Position numbers and translations under genes: made by a program. Shown here one piece after another: positions 17,714 through 26,738 of a stretch of DNA of 64,000 nucleotides (positions are counted from its first letter, which is position 1; each line of letters begins with the position of its first letter). The stretch comes from Desulfosediminicola ganghwensis (lineage in GTDB: Bacteria > Desulfobacterota > Desulfobulbia > Desulfobulbales > Desulfocapsaceae), in the NCBI RefSeq assembly GCF_005116675.2, contig NZ_CP050699.1, positions 2,317,001-2,381,000 on the forward strand, read 5' to 3'. Below the pieces are notes generated by a model. That model worked only from the letters and a program-made list of their open reading frames with translations, did no database searches and was not told where the DNA came from.

Positions 17714-18994
17714 TTAATTACCTATGTATCCGGCCAGCCACATGGAAAGTGGCGGATAGAAGGAGATGATGAGCAGGTCGACTATCAGTATCAGCAGAAA
17801 AGGGACAATCCTTCTGCTGATGGCACCGATATGCTCCCCTGAGATTGCACCTGAAACGATCAGGCAAATGCCCATGGGTGGGGTGAGCATACCGATGGCC
17901 AGGTTGGTGACCACGATAACCCCGAGATGGATCAGATCGATACCGAGGGCCGGCACCATGGTGACGATCATCGGCACCAGCAGGATAAGCGCTGCGGTGG
18001 TTTCCACAAAGGTGCCGGCGATAAGCAGTAGCAGGTTGATCAGTAGCAGCAGGATAATCGGATTATCCGAGATGGAGAAAAGTGTTTCGGCGAGTCGTGC
18101 AGGAAGATCTTCTATGGCTGCAATCCAGCTGAATACCGACGCGGTTGAGATGATAAACATGACCACTGCGGCGATGATCGAACCTTCTATGAAAACTGTT
18201 GAGAGGTCGCGGAGCCGAATTTTTTTATAGATAAACATTCCGACGGCCAGGGCATAAGCGACAGCTATTGCAGCTGATTCCGTGGCGGTGAAAATGCCGA
18301 ACAGGATGCCGCCTAAAACGATAATGGGTGCCCCCAGCGACAGCAGCGCCTGGCGCAGGGCTGTAAAAACCGCTTTGGTGCTGAAAACATTTTGCGCCTT
18401 ATAGCCGTGTTTGACCGAGATGAGGGTGGCGGTCGCAATCAGGGTCAATCCTATAAGAATGCCCGGCAGGATACCTGCGGCAAAGAGTTTGCCGATGGAA
18501 GCCCCTGTCAGAAAGCCAAAAATAATCATAGGAATTGATGGTGGAATAATAACGCCTATACTCCCCCCGGCCGCCTGCACCGCCGCGGCGAAATCTGCTC
18601 GATATCCCGATCCCCTCATTGCCGGGATGAGCAGTCCCCCAACCGCGGCGGTGTCGGCGGCCGCTGAGCCGGAGATACCTGCAAAGAACATGGCCGAGAC
18701 AATGGTCACAGCAGCAAGACCTCCAGGCAGCCAGCCGACCAGTGCATTTGCCAGATTGATGAGCCGCTCGCTTATGCCGCCTTTTTCCATCAACAGTCCC
18801 GCATACATGAACAGCGGTACCGCCATCAAATGAAAGGAATCGGCTCCGGAAAACATTCGCTGAATAACAACCATCAGGGAAAAATCGCTGCTGATTATCA
18901 TCACCGATACGGAAGCAAGGCCGATGGCGATTGCGATGGGCACATTGAGCAGAAAGAGTGTCAGCAGGAGTATCAGCAGTAACGATCCGCTCAT
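17714..18994 (-). CDS. dctM: TRAP transporter large permease (DctM)
   Basis: A 426-residue inner-membrane protein of the DctM family with 12 or more hydrophobic segments. Family signatures include LGLASVSVMI, MFAGISGSAAADTAAVGG (near residue 95), AAGGSIGVIIPPSIPMIIFG (near 140) and FVETTAALILLVPMI, LGVIVVTNLAIGMLTPPMG near the end. It forms the Na+-coupled channel of a tripartite periplasmic transporter. It overlaps the small permease gene by four bases and is the last gene of dctPQM. The substrate is a carboxylate or related acid by family, not fixed by sequence. Confidence 0.92.
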   Translation of the reverse strand: MSGSLLLILLLTLFLLNVPIAIAIGLASVSVMIISSDFSLMVVIQRMFSGADSFHLMAVPLFMYAGLLMEKGGISERLINLANALVGWLPGGLAAVTIVSAMFFAGISGSAAADTAAVGGLLIPAMRGSGYRADFAAAVQAAGGSIGVIIPPSIPMIIFGFLTGASIGKLFAAGILPGILIGLTLIATATLISVKHGYKAQNVFSTKAVFTALRQALLSLGAPIIVLGGILFGIFTATESAAIAVAYALAVGMFIYKKIRLRDLSTVFIEGSIIAAVVMFIISTASVFSWIAAIEDLPARLAETLFSISDNPIILLLLINLLLLIAGTFVETTAALILLVPMIVTMVPALGIDLIHLGVIVVTNLAIGMLTPPMGICLIVSGAISGEHIGAISRRIVPFLLILIVDLLIISFYPPLSMWLAGYIGN

Positions 18995-19563
18995 TTTTTC
19001 CCAATCCTTGTCTTTATCTCATCCTGCACTTTTCCGGGGCAGAGCTCAAAGAGGAGCATGGCCAGCCCGTGCAGGCTCAACAGGAGGCCGCTGGCGGGAA
19101 TGATTGAGAAGATAATCCATTTGGGAAGCATCAGGGCCGGCGTGGTCTGCAGCCGGACAAAGTAGGCGAACTCGATCCCATAGCGGATGATGATGAAGAA
19201 AAAGAAGAGGCAGAGCAGATGAACAAGAAGCCGGTTGAACAATTTAGCATGTGAGCCCAGGCGCGAATAGATGAGATCAACCCCGGGATGCATACCGCGC
19301 CAGTAGGCTACGGCGGCACCCAGGAAGGTCAGCCACACCAGTAGGTACCTGGCCAGCTCTTCAGACCAGAATAGTGAACTGTTGAGGACGTAGCGGCAAA
19401 ACACCTGGCTGACCACGACCAGTGTCATCAATGAACCGAGCCCAAGTAAACTGTGTTCAGTCAGCCTGTTACAAAAACAACTGAAACGGGCCGTCTGCAG
19501 CGCAAGCAGAGCCAGCAAACTGATCGACCGGTCCCTGGGCTCGGAGGGAATTAGAGGCAACAT
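18991..19563 (-). CDS. dctQ: TRAP transporter small permease (DctQ)
   Basis: A 190-residue four-helix membrane protein. The family motif FWSEELARYLLVWLTFLGAA is at about residue 65 and is followed by AYWRGMHPGVDLIYSRL. The first helix contains MTLVVVSQVFCRYVLNSSL. The N-terminus before residue 35 is not conserved and no clear ribosome-binding site precedes 19563, so a later start is possible. It sits 32 bases after dctP and overlaps dctM by four bases, and it supplies the accessory subunit that binds the large permease. Confidence 0.88.
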   Translation of the reverse strand: MLPLIPSEPRDRSISLLALLALQTARFSCFCNRLTEHSLLGLGSLMTLVVVSQVFCRYVLNSSLFWSEELARYLLVWLTFLGAAVAYWRGMHPGVDLIYSRLGSHAKLFNRLLVHLLCLFFFFIIIRYGIEFAYFVRLQTTPALMLPKWIIFSIIPASGLLLSLHGLAMLLFELCPGKVQDEIKTRIGKK

Positions 19564-19595
19564 TATCTTATGAAGATGAAAATAGTATTCTGAGC

Positions 19596-20576
19596 CTATT
19601 CTTTTGTTGCCTCAAGCACCCTGCCGAGAAGATCCTGTACTTTGGGTTCACCGAAAAGAGCAATGTTTTTCAAGTCTGAAACTTTTTCCCTGAAAGCAGA
19701 CCTGTCCAATTCTTCGATCACCACCATGCCTTTTGCTTTGAGAAGAGTAAGCCTGTCAGCGTCCTTGGCCCGATTATCGGCCCGTTGGAATCTGGCCGCC
19801 TCCTGCATCGCCTCAGTTATGAGCTGCTGCTCTTCGGGCTTCAATCTTTTCCACCAACTCAGGGAGGCCACGTCAATATGAGCCGAATAGACGTGGCGGG
19901 TCATACTCATATATTTCTGGATTTCAAAGAATTTGTAGACTTCCATAACCCAGAGAGGGTTTTCCTGGCCGTCGATGACTCCCTGCTCAAGCTCGGTATA
20001 GATGGGCCATGGCATGGGGGTGGGGTTGGCTCCGAGTCCCTGCCAGATCGCTTTGTGCAGGGCGGATGCCATGACACGGATTTTTAACCCCCGCACGTCA
20101 TCCGGGCTTTGCACACTTCGCTTGGAATTTGTCAGGTTACGAAAGCCATTTTCGGAAAAGCTGATGCCTTTAAATCCCGATGATTCAAGACTCTTAAGTA
20201 TTTCACTGCCAAGCGGACCGTCCAGTATCTCGTCGGCCTGATCATTGTCTTTAAAAAGAAACGGATAATCGATCACCCTGACTATCGGGTCGAAACTGTC
20301 AAAAGGACCGGAGGTGATAACACCCATCTGGATGGTGCCCATCTGTATTTGCTGGAGAATCTCGGTCTCATTTCCCAGGGAGGCGGAGTGGAAGATCTTG
20401 ACCCGAAACCTGCCTTCGGAGCGGGCTTCCAATAGTTCCTTGAATTTGTCGGCCACAATATTCTGGGCCGAACCCGGCTTGGTGACTACTCCAAGCTGAA
20501 TGGTGGTTGCAGCGTTTACTGAGGAAAGAAGAACAAGGCAAAGAAAAAGAGGGAACAGTAGAAAGGAGTGTCTCAT
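19596..20576 (-). CDS. dctP: TRAP transporter substrate-binding protein (DctP)
   Basis: A 326-residue periplasmic protein with a signal peptide (cleavage near VNA-ATTIQLG). Binding-protein landmarks are EARSEGRFRVKIFHSASLGN, GFRNLTNSKRSVQSPDD, GLKIRVMA (the conserved substrate Arg, near residue 167) and ELEQGVIDGQENPLWVM. The DctP-type organic-acid fold is unambiguous. It is the first gene of the operon with dctQ and dctM. The 437-base upstream gap (20577-21013) separates it from the divergent RidA gene and shows no recognisable operator. Confidence 0.9.
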   Translation of the reverse strand: MRHSFLLFPLFLCLVLLSSVNAATTIQLGVVTKPGSAQNIVADKFKELLEARSEGRFRVKIFHSASLGNETEILQQIQMGTIQMGVITSGPFDSFDPIVRVIDYPFLFKDNDQADEILDGPLGSEILKSLESSGFKGISFSENGFRNLTNSKRSVQSPDDVRGLKIRVMASALHKAIWQGLGANPTPMPWPIYTELEQGVIDGQENPLWVMEVYKFFEIQKYMSMTRHVYSAHIDVASLSWWKRLKPEEQQLITEAMQEAARFQRADNRAKDADRLTLLKAKGMVVIEELDRSAFREKVSDLKNIALFGEPKVQDLLGRVLEATKE

Positions 20577-21013
20577 AGCCTGCGTACTCGCGTTGAGGGT
20601 GAATGGAAAGACAATCGTTTCGGACAGTTCGGGAACTATATCATTTTGCGGTGAAATGTCAAAGAAAGCCCGAACCGTTTTACGTGTATTGAGGCTGGCA
20701 CAAGGGTGCGGGCAGTGTGGGAAACGGGTTGACTTAGTTGTACTGATCGGCTATGGGCTGGATTTATCCCTTAAAATTTTATAATGGAAGACATGGTTCC
20801 GGATTTGTGTTCCTATGGCTGCTCTGAAATGGTCGCTTACCCAGAGACCGGAAAAGAGCGCTGAGAGAAGGATGGGCTGACAGGATCATGCGGGGACCCT
20901 TTTGTATCGAAAAGGAGTCTCCGGGGCCCTGTCGGAGCCTGTAGTCGCAGCACATTGAACATGGTCAGATCGACAGAAAAGCATTCAATTGCAAACAAAT
21001 AGAGAACAGGAAA

Positions 21014-21370
21014 ATGACGATTACACGAATGGAAACCAAACAGCGGATGAGCAGGATCGTTATCCATAACGGTACAATTTATCTCTGTGGTCAGGTTGCG
21101 GAAGATGCGAGCAAGGGAATTAAGGAACAGACTGAAACGATGCTCGCCAAGGTTGATTCCCTCCTGGAGCAGGCAGGGAGTGACAGAAAACATATCCTCT
21201 CTGCCACCATCTATATCAAATCTATGGACTATTTTGCTGAGATGAACGAGGTGTGGGACAATTGGGTCCCTGAAGGGCATGCACCGGCGCGTGCCTGTGT
21301 GGAGGCGTCCATGGCCAGAGATGCTTTGCTGGTCGAGATTTCCGTCGTAGCGGCGGTAGTGGAAGAGTAG
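21014..21370 (+). CDS. ridA: RidA-family imine/enamine deaminase
   Basis: A 118-residue member of the RidA/YjgF/YER057c family, which hydrolyses reactive imines formed by PLP enzymes. Family motifs are [16 protein letters not shown] near the N-terminus, [23 protein letters not shown] in the middle and the catalytic Arg in [12 protein letters not shown] near residue 97, followed by [10 protein letters not shown]. Trimeric cytoplasmic enzyme by family. AGGAAA precedes the start. It belongs to the shorter subgroup with YxCGQVA. The neighbouring aminotransferase and deaminase genes make 2-aminoacrylate-type imines plausible targets. Confidence 0.85.
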   Translation: MTITRMETKQRMSRIVIHNGTIYLCGQVAEDASKGIKEQTETMLAKVDSLLEQAGSDRKHILSATIYIKSMDYFAEMNEVWDNWVPEGHAPARACVEASMARDALLVEISVVAAVVEE

Positions 21371-21630
21371 TTGCAGCAGAGGGTCGTGGAATCTGTCCCA
21401 CCCAGGATAAGGTAATGTGGTAGAACCTGGGATCGTGCATGATTATCTGCAGAGCGTCCTTCTGCTGTTGTGAGGAGGGCGCTCGTTGTATTTACGCTGG
21501 GAGTCTGCCGGACTCAGCCCTCTTCAAACAACTCATCGTTCTCGAAGGGAAAATAATGTTGCAATATCAATCGTATGGCTCCGCTTATTTTCCTTCGATG
21601 CCTCGACAGAAAGCTCAGGAGAAATTCGGG

Positions 21631-21945
21631 CTAACGCGCAGAGGCTGGTGGGTTGAGATTGGTTATAAAGCTTGGGAAGGCTGTCCCACCAAGAACTTCT
21701 GCCAGCTTAGTAAATATTGCGGTAATGTTGGGCAGGAGTTCATCGGGAACGATCGCCTCGATTTTCGTTTGAGTGGAGTGGTGTACCACACGTTCAACAC
21801 CTCTGTATGTCTCTGTTTTAGCCTCACCTCTATTGAAAACCCGTATTTCCGCCGCCGCCACCGAAAGGGCTCCGGCTGCAAAAAGTTGTTCTTCAAATTC
21901 GGTAATCTGCATTGATGTGGGTAAAAACGCCTCAATTTTAATCAT
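21631..21945 (-). CDS. Divergent PII-like protein
   Basis: A 104-residue protein whose first 80 residues align with GlnB/PII without gaps: MIKIEAFLP at the N-terminus, the T-loop segment of identical length ending in TETYRGVERVVHHSTQTKIE, and the strand EAIVPDEL. The Tyr that E. coli uses for uridylylation (Tyr51) is Arg here (GVER), while the earlier Tyr (TYRG, position 46) is kept. The B-loop (TGxxGDGKIF) that binds ATP is absent and replaced by EVLGGTAFPSF. So it is a PII fold that is probably not uridylylated and may bind no ATP. It overlaps the upstream ACT-repeat gene by four bases (ATGA), so the two are translationally coupled. Ligand unknown. Confidence 0.65.
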   Translation of the reverse strand: MIKIEAFLPTSMQITEFEEQLFAAGALSVAAAEIRVFNRGEAKTETYRGVERVVHHSTQTKIEAIVPDELLPNITAIFTKLAEVLGGTAFPSFITNLNPPASAR

Positions 21946-22820
21946 CTCTTTTCCCCTAGTAGTGTCCCTTCTATAGATCTGGCCAGTTCTTCTGTTACAC
22001 CAGTGTTGCTGAGTGGCTTGAGGTAGTAAATGTCCTCTATACCATTCTCTCTTGCAGTGAAACGGGCGATCACGGTATCGAGCTTTTGCCGGCAGAAAAT
22101 TTCCTGCAATGATTTGCGGGCTGCGGTTACATTCCCTGTTGCCCTGATAATAAGCGCTGGAAGGTTGCCGCTGGCGTCCACTGTTATTGTAATATCATCA
22201 CAGACGGCTCCAGAACTGTCAGGCGGTGTTGATTCTGAAAGTTCTCCCTTCTCCAGCATATCCTTTATTTCATCCTGAAGACGCTGGATGTTGCCAACAG
22301 TTGGAGGAGCGGTTGTGAAGGTTATGAAATCTTTGTTACCTTGCCGGTATTTTCTGCCACCGGTAATGGCCATGTCCCTTATTGCGAGCACGTGAAAGAT
22401 TTTATAAAGAAAGCTGTGGTTAAGAGTTGAGTCGATTGTCATCCGGATGGAAGCTTCGGACAGGATACTTACCCGGCAATTCGCAGGAACAGACGACTGG
22501 GGAATGAGTTCTTCCATATCAGAATGAACATCGTTTTTCTCTTCCTTAAGAGGCATTCGAGCAAGAAATGACTGGCACGGGTATGACTGGATATCGACAA
22601 CGTTTTCAAGCGCGGAGAGTTTACCCACGAGCTCTGTCGGGTTTTCTCCGGTAAAGATTTCGACTCTGGTATCGGCGGAAGCATTTACGCTATCCTGGCC
22701 ACCCTTATGCCGGAAAGAAACGTCCAGTGCACCAACAAGACAAGGGGTGTCGGGCAAGTTACCAAGCAATTGAGTGAGTTCTTTCTGCTGGGTATACACT
22801 TCAATTTTGTGCATTTCCAT
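21942..22820 (-). CDS. Protein with GlnD-type ACT repeats, partner of the PII-like protein
   Basis: A 292-residue cytoplasmic protein I cannot name. Residues about 1-90 look like a ferredoxin-like alpha/beta domain (VNASADTRVEIFTGENPTEL, then ALENVVDIQSYPC). Residues about 117-190 resemble a GlnD-type ACT domain (TLNHSFLYKIFHVLAIRDMA, ITGGRKYRQG, DFITFTTAP). Residues about 210-290 look like a second one (LIIRATGNVTAARKSLQEIF, VIARFTARENGIEDIYYLKP, TEELARSIEG). There is no nucleotidyltransferase or HD domain, unlike GlnD. GAGG precedes the start. It is the first gene of a two-gene unit with the PII-like protein, suggesting a small-molecule sensor pair in nitrogen control. Confidence 0.55.
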   Translation of the reverse strand: MEMHKIEVYTQQKELTQLLGNLPDTPCLVGALDVSFRHKGGQDSVNASADTRVEIFTGENPTELVGKLSALENVVDIQSYPCQSFLARMPLKEEKNDVHSDMEELIPQSSVPANCRVSILSEASIRMTIDSTLNHSFLYKIFHVLAIRDMAITGGRKYRQGNKDFITFTTAPPTVGNIQRLQDEIKDMLEKGELSESTPPDSSGAVCDDITITVDASGNLPALIIRATGNVTAARKSLQEIFCRQKLDTVIARFTARENGIEDIYYLKPLSNTGVTEELARSIEGTLLGEKR

Positions 22821-23019
22821 CTGTTTACCTCATAAGTGAATATTCTTTTCTTACGAGGGTAAAAGCAATAAACGTGCCTGACCTTTGTTTGGTTAATTAG
22901 CTGTGATTATTTAACTAAAAGCTCGATTGTGGTAGTTGCGACGTTTGAGGATAGAGCGAGGCTTACCAACAAATATGTGTAGGATAGTTACAGAAATGTA
23001 ATGGCAGCTGAGGCTGGAA

Positions 23020-23044
23020 GGAGGCAGTGAACGTAACTGCCTCC
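23020..23044 (-). terminator. Hairpin downstream of the PuuD-like gene
   Basis: GGAGGCAGT-GAACGTA-ACTGCCTCC forms a perfect nine-base-pair stem 13 bases beyond the stop codon of the minus-strand gene that ends at 23057. No T-run follows in the direction of transcription, so it is a weak terminator at best or an mRNA 3'-end stabiliser for the dpp operon. Confidence 0.5.
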
Positions 23045-23056
23045 AGTAAATACAGG

Positions 23057-23782
23057 TTAGTTTCGATGACCGTTACTGGCAGTAACAAGCGCTGAGAAGA
23101 GACCGAGAAAATGGGTGTGTTTCAAGGTAAGGTCTTCAGGGTGCCATTGAACGCCGACGGCGAAGGAGTGGTCCTGGTGTTCGATCGCCTCGATGATCCC
23201 GTCGTCTGAGCGGGCGGTAACGGTAAAAGAATTGGCCACATCTTTTACTGCCTGGTGATGAAAGGAATTGACCATGAGCCTGGAGGACTTGAAAATTGAT
23301 TCAAGTTGGGATTTTTCTTCAAGTGTTACCGCATGATAGACTGAGTCCACCGGCATGTTTTTGGGAAGGTGCCCGAGAGAGGCATCAACCTGGCTGAAGA
23401 CATCCTGATACAGGGTACCGCCACAGGCGACGTTTAAGGTCTGCATCCCCCTGCAGATGCCGAGGATGGGTATGTTCTGCCGCATCGATTCAGTAATGAG
23501 GTGGACCTCGCTACAGTCACGCTCCGGACAGATGCATTCCAACTGACGAACTGGGTTTTCACCATAAAGCTGAGGGTTTACTCCTTCGTCTCCACCGGTG
23601 ATCAGCAGGCCGTCGATGATGGCCAGATAACGTTCCCGGGTCTCGGCATCAGCCACCACCGGCAACAGCAGCGGTATCCCCCCGGCTCGTTCAACGGAAT
23701 GAACATAGTTATTACTGACGGTGGCATACACTTTTTTGGCACCCTGGATAAGGGCGGTGGTAATTCCGATTACTGGTTTCAT
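23057..23782 (-). CDS. Gamma-glutamyl-gamma-aminobutyrate hydrolase family peptidase (PuuD-like)
   Basis: A 241-residue class I glutamine amidotransferase-like hydrolase of family C26. The nucleophile elbow ILGICRGMQTLNVACGGTL holds the catalytic Cys (near residue 112), and the His and Glu are in GVQWHPEDL near residue 218. NSFHHQAVKDV and a LLPVV opening match PuuD, which splits gamma-glutamyl-GABA to GABA and glutamate in putrescine degradation. GGAGAG precedes the start. It follows an RpiR regulator and a peptide importer on the same strand, so the substrate may be an imported gamma-glutamyl compound. Whether it is the true PuuD activity is inference. Confidence 0.8.
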   Translation of the reverse strand: MKPVIGITTALIQGAKKVYATVSNNYVHSVERAGGIPLLLPVVADAETRERYLAIIDGLLITGGDEGVNPQLYGENPVRQLECICPERDCSEVHLITESMRQNIPILGICRGMQTLNVACGGTLYQDVFSQVDASLGHLPKNMPVDSVYHAVTLEEKSQLESIFKSSRLMVNSFHHQAVKDVANSFTVTARSDDGIIEAIEHQDHSFAVGVQWHPEDLTLKHTHFLGLFSALVTASNGHRN

Positions 23783-23851
23783 CTCATCTCTCCAGCCAGG
23801 TAAAAAATATTATAAAACCGATTACTCGGTGCAGGCAATTCCGAGGTTTGG

Positions 23852-24697
23852 TCATGAATGACGGTAAAAGCGTTTATCATCAAAAAACTGCTGACGTTCT
23901 TCGAGAATATCCATCACTTTGTCTTTCTTGCGATACAGCACCATGGAAGAGACAAGGTTGACCCAGAACAGCGGGCCAATGAATGAATTGCCGAAAAACA
24001 TGGCATCTGTCGGGCAAAAAAAGGTATTTTCAGCCAGTTCTGCCAAGGGGCAACGCGGCGAATCTGTTATCACGGAGATGTGCACTTTGCGATCAGCCAG
24101 TCTTCGCACTGCTTCAATCACCTCAAGATTGTAGGGGGGGAATTCAAAAACAAGTAATATATCTCCAGCTTGTAAAAGTGTAGATTCTTCAAGTAAAGTT
24201 CCATGCTTACGTGTGATTGTGTTGCAGCGAATACCGGTCATCTTCATCCGCAGGGCGAAGATCTCAGCCAGATGGCCGGAGACTCCCCAGCTCATGGTAT
24301 GAATTTCACCAGCCTGCAGGAGCGCTTCCACCAACGTGTCGATCCGGTTAAAGTCTATAGATTCCAGTGTGTTGGAAATGTTTTCTTTTTCTTTTTGACA
24401 CAGTTCTGCAGCATCAAGATGGTAATGGCTGTTGATGACACTCTTCATTTTGCTGGCCGGAGAACCTTGCAGCAGTACTTCCTGTTGCAATACCTTCTTG
24501 AACTCGGCATAGCCTGAAAATCCTGCTTTGGTGGCAAAGCGCATCAAGGTGGTTTTTGAGATGTTAAGCGTCGATGCTACTCTGCCGATCGAGTGAAGGG
24601 CAAAAGTCTTGGCGTCTTTGGCCATCAGGTCATAGATACGTTTTTCATTGGCGGTCATCTCCTGGTAGCGGGTACCTATGCGTTCTATCAAGGTCAT
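23852..24697 (-). CDS. RpiR/MurR-family transcriptional regulator
   Basis: A 281-residue regulator with an N-terminal helix-turn-helix of the HTH_6 type (SIGRVASTLNISKTTLMRFA near residue 36) and a C-terminal SIS sugar-phosphate-isomerase-like domain (WGVSGHLAEIFALRMKMTGI near residue 138, VFEFPPYNLEVIEA, VISDSPRCPLA-like run). The gene overlaps dppF by four bases (ATGA), so it is part of the dpp operon and may autoregulate it. Ligands of this family are often phosphosugars, but the operon partners point to peptide or gamma-glutamyl compounds. The effector is unknown. Confidence 0.82.
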   Translation of the reverse strand: MTLIERIGTRYQEMTANEKRIYDLMAKDAKTFALHSIGRVASTLNISKTTLMRFATKAGFSGYAEFKKVLQQEVLLQGSPASKMKSVINSHYHLDAAELCQKEKENISNTLESIDFNRIDTLVEALLQAGEIHTMSWGVSGHLAEIFALRMKMTGIRCNTITRKHGTLLEESTLLQAGDILLVFEFPPYNLEVIEAVRRLADRKVHISVITDSPRCPLAELAENTFFCPTDAMFFGNSFIGPLFWVNLVSSMVLYRKKDKVMDILEERQQFFDDKRFYRHS

Positions 24698-25710
24698 TGT
24701 TTCCCCTCCGCAGCTTTTTGATCACGTTTGATATCCTGCCAGTGGTGGCAGGCGATCTGGTGTGGTTCGAGATCCCTTCGTATGATTGTCTCCAGCATGG
24801 GCTGCTTTTTTCTGCATATAGCAGTAGCGTAACGGCAGCGAGTCTGGAATTTGCAGCCTTCAGGAGCATTGATGGGTGAGGGGATTTCACCCTCAAGGCC
24901 TATTCGCTTTTTGCGCTGCCCCGGTAAAGCGGCGGGGATAGCTGAAATGAGCGCCTGGGTGTATGGATGCCGGGCCCCGTCCCGGAGGGCACTGCTTGGC
25001 AGCAGTTCCACAATGTTGCCCAGGTACATGACAGCGATGGAATGGGCGATATGCTTGACCACCGACAGGTCATGGGTGATGAACAGGTAGCTGACATGTA
25101 ACTGCTGCTGGAGACGTTTCATCAGGTTCAGCGATTTGGCCTGCACTGATACGTCGAGTGCAGACACCGGTTCATCGGCTATAACGATTGCAGGTTCGGT
25201 GGCCAGCGCTCTGGCGATACCCACCCGCTGACGCTGACCACCTGAAAATTCATGGGGATAGCGCTGGGCGTATTCTCTTCTGAGTCCGGTCAGTTCCATA
25301 TATTCATGGACCAGCTTCTCGCTCTCTTCTTCCGGCCGGTGAAACTTCACTGCCTCACCGACGATCTCACCTACAGTCATCTTCGGGTCGAGCGATGAAA
25401 ACGGGTCCTGAAAGATCATCTGCATCTGTTTTCTGAAGGGCTTCAATTCTGCCTCACTGCAGGAGAGAATATCCACGCCTTTGCAGGTGACTTCACCACC
25501 ACTAGCGGCGACAAGTCTGACCAGTGCCTTGGCCACGGTGGTTTTGCCGCAGCCGGATTCTCCAACCAGGCCAAGGGTTTTGCCGCGATACAAGTCGAAG
25601 GAGACACCGTCCACAGCCTTTACATGGCCTACAGTGTGCCTGAAGAGGCCTTTTTTCACCGGGAAATGGACCTTGAGATCTCTTACAGACAGTACTTTCT
25701 CATTATCCAT
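24694..25710 (-). CDS. dppF: Peptide ABC transporter ATP-binding protein (DppF/OppF-type)
   Basis: A 338-residue ATPase. Walker A GESGCGKTT is near residue 53, the signature FSGGQRQRVGIARALATEP near 162 and Walker B IVIADEPVSALDVSVQ follows. The C-terminal oligopeptide-specific extension (GCKFQTRCRYATAICRKKQP) carries the four-cysteine pattern of OppF/DppF. The frame is open from 25770, but the start at 25710 is chosen for AGGA upstream and the eight-base overlap with dppD. It ends by overlapping the rpiR gene. Confidence 0.9.
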   Translation of the reverse strand: MDNEKVLSVRDLKVHFPVKKGLFRHTVGHVKAVDGVSFDLYRGKTLGLVGESGCGKTTVAKALVRLVAASGGEVTCKGVDILSCSEAELKPFRKQMQMIFQDPFSSLDPKMTVGEIVGEAVKFHRPEEESEKLVHEYMELTGLRREYAQRYPHEFSGGQRQRVGIARALATEPAIVIADEPVSALDVSVQAKSLNLMKRLQQQLHVSYLFITHDLSVVKHIAHSIAVMYLGNIVELLPSSALRDGARHPYTQALISAIPAALPGQRKKRIGLEGEIPSPINAPEGCKFQTRCRYATAICRKKQPMLETIIRRDLEPHQIACHHWQDIKRDQKAAEGKQ

Positions 25711-26725
25711 TTTCCTGGACCTCTTCATGCTTGGTATCGGAGTAGAGCCAGCAGCAGGCATAATGCTCATTGCCGAAGCTGGTGCGGGGTGGTTCCTCGG
25801 TTTTGCAGCAGTTCATTCGCTTCGGGCACCGTGGTTCAAAATTACATCCCCCGGGCAGATCGAGCGGGTCGGGTACCGTGCCGTCGATGACGTCGAGCAT
25901 ATCCATCTCTTCATCAATATCGAGCACTGAGTTTATAAGGCCTTCAAGGTAGGGATGCCTGGCGTTGAAGAAAATGTCATTCACTTTGCCATATTCAACA
26001 ATCTGGCCACTGTACATCACCGCTACTTTATCCGCGGTTTCGGCAACTACGCCCATATCATGGGTGATAAGGATCACCGCCATGCCTATTTTTTGCTGCA
26101 GTTCGGCAATCAGTTCAAGAATCTGGGCCTGAATGGTTACATCAAGGGCACTTGTGGGCTCATCAGCGATGAGGAGTTCCGGTTTGCAGGCCAGGGCGAT
26201 GGCGATCATCACCCGCTGACGCATTCCTCCGCTTAACTGATGCGGGTACTCATCCACTCTGGCCCGGCCATCGGCAATTCCTACCATGGCCAGCAACTCT
26301 ATGGCTTTCTGCTTCGCCTCGGAGCGGGAGTACCCCTGGTGCAGAACCAGACTTTCACCTATCTGCTGCCCCACAGTCATGACCGGGTTAAGCGAGGTCA
26401 TCGGTTCCTGGAAAATCATGGCAATGGAGTTGCCGCGAATGCGCTGCATTTCATTACTGTTCAATTCCAGCAGATTTTCGCCCCTAAAGAGAATTTCGCC
26501 GCCGGTGATCTCGCCCGGCGGGTTAGGGATAAGCCCCAGGATGGACATGGCGGTAACCGACTTTCCGGAGCCGGATTCACCGACCACAGCCAGGGTCTCA
26601 CCTTTATTGACCGAGTAATTCACTTTGTCACAACCTTTGACAATACCGTCCTCGGTGTGGAACCAGGTTTGCAGATCTTTAATTTCCAGTAAGGGTGTTA
26701 TTGGAGGTGTTGTCTGTGATTTCAT
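25703..26725 (-). CDS. dppD: Peptide ABC transporter ATP-binding protein (DppD/OppD-type)
   Basis: A 340-residue ATPase of the DppD group. Walker A GESGSGKSVTAMSILGL near residue 42, signature LSGGMRQRVMIAIALACKP near 155, Walker B LLIADEPTSALDVTIQ, and a C-terminal cysteine cluster GCNFEPRCPKRMNCCKTEEP. The start 26725 is chosen over the open frame's earlier Met because AGAGGTGA lies upstream, 13 bases after dppC's stop. It overlaps dppF by eight bases. The pair powers the peptide importer. Confidence 0.9.
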   Translation of the reverse strand: MKSQTTPPITPLLEIKDLQTWFHTEDGIVKGCDKVNYSVNKGETLAVVGESGSGKSVTAMSILGLIPNPPGEITGGEILFRGENLLELNSNEMQRIRGNSIAMIFQEPMTSLNPVMTVGQQIGESLVLHQGYSRSEAKQKAIELLAMVGIADGRARVDEYPHQLSGGMRQRVMIAIALACKPELLIADEPTSALDVTIQAQILELIAELQQKIGMAVILITHDMGVVAETADKVAVMYSGQIVEYGKVNDIFFNARHPYLEGLINSVLDIDEEMDMLDVIDGTVPDPLDLPGGCNFEPRCPKRMNCCKTEEPPRTSFGNEHYACCWLYSDTKHEEVQENG

Positions 26726-26738
26726 AATTGCGTCACCT

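Noticed and set aside
20697-20715. A sigma-54-like TGGCAC...TGC sequence upstream of RidA.
   Set aside because: The GG-to-GC distance is nine bases instead of ten, so it does not match the -24/-12 consensus.
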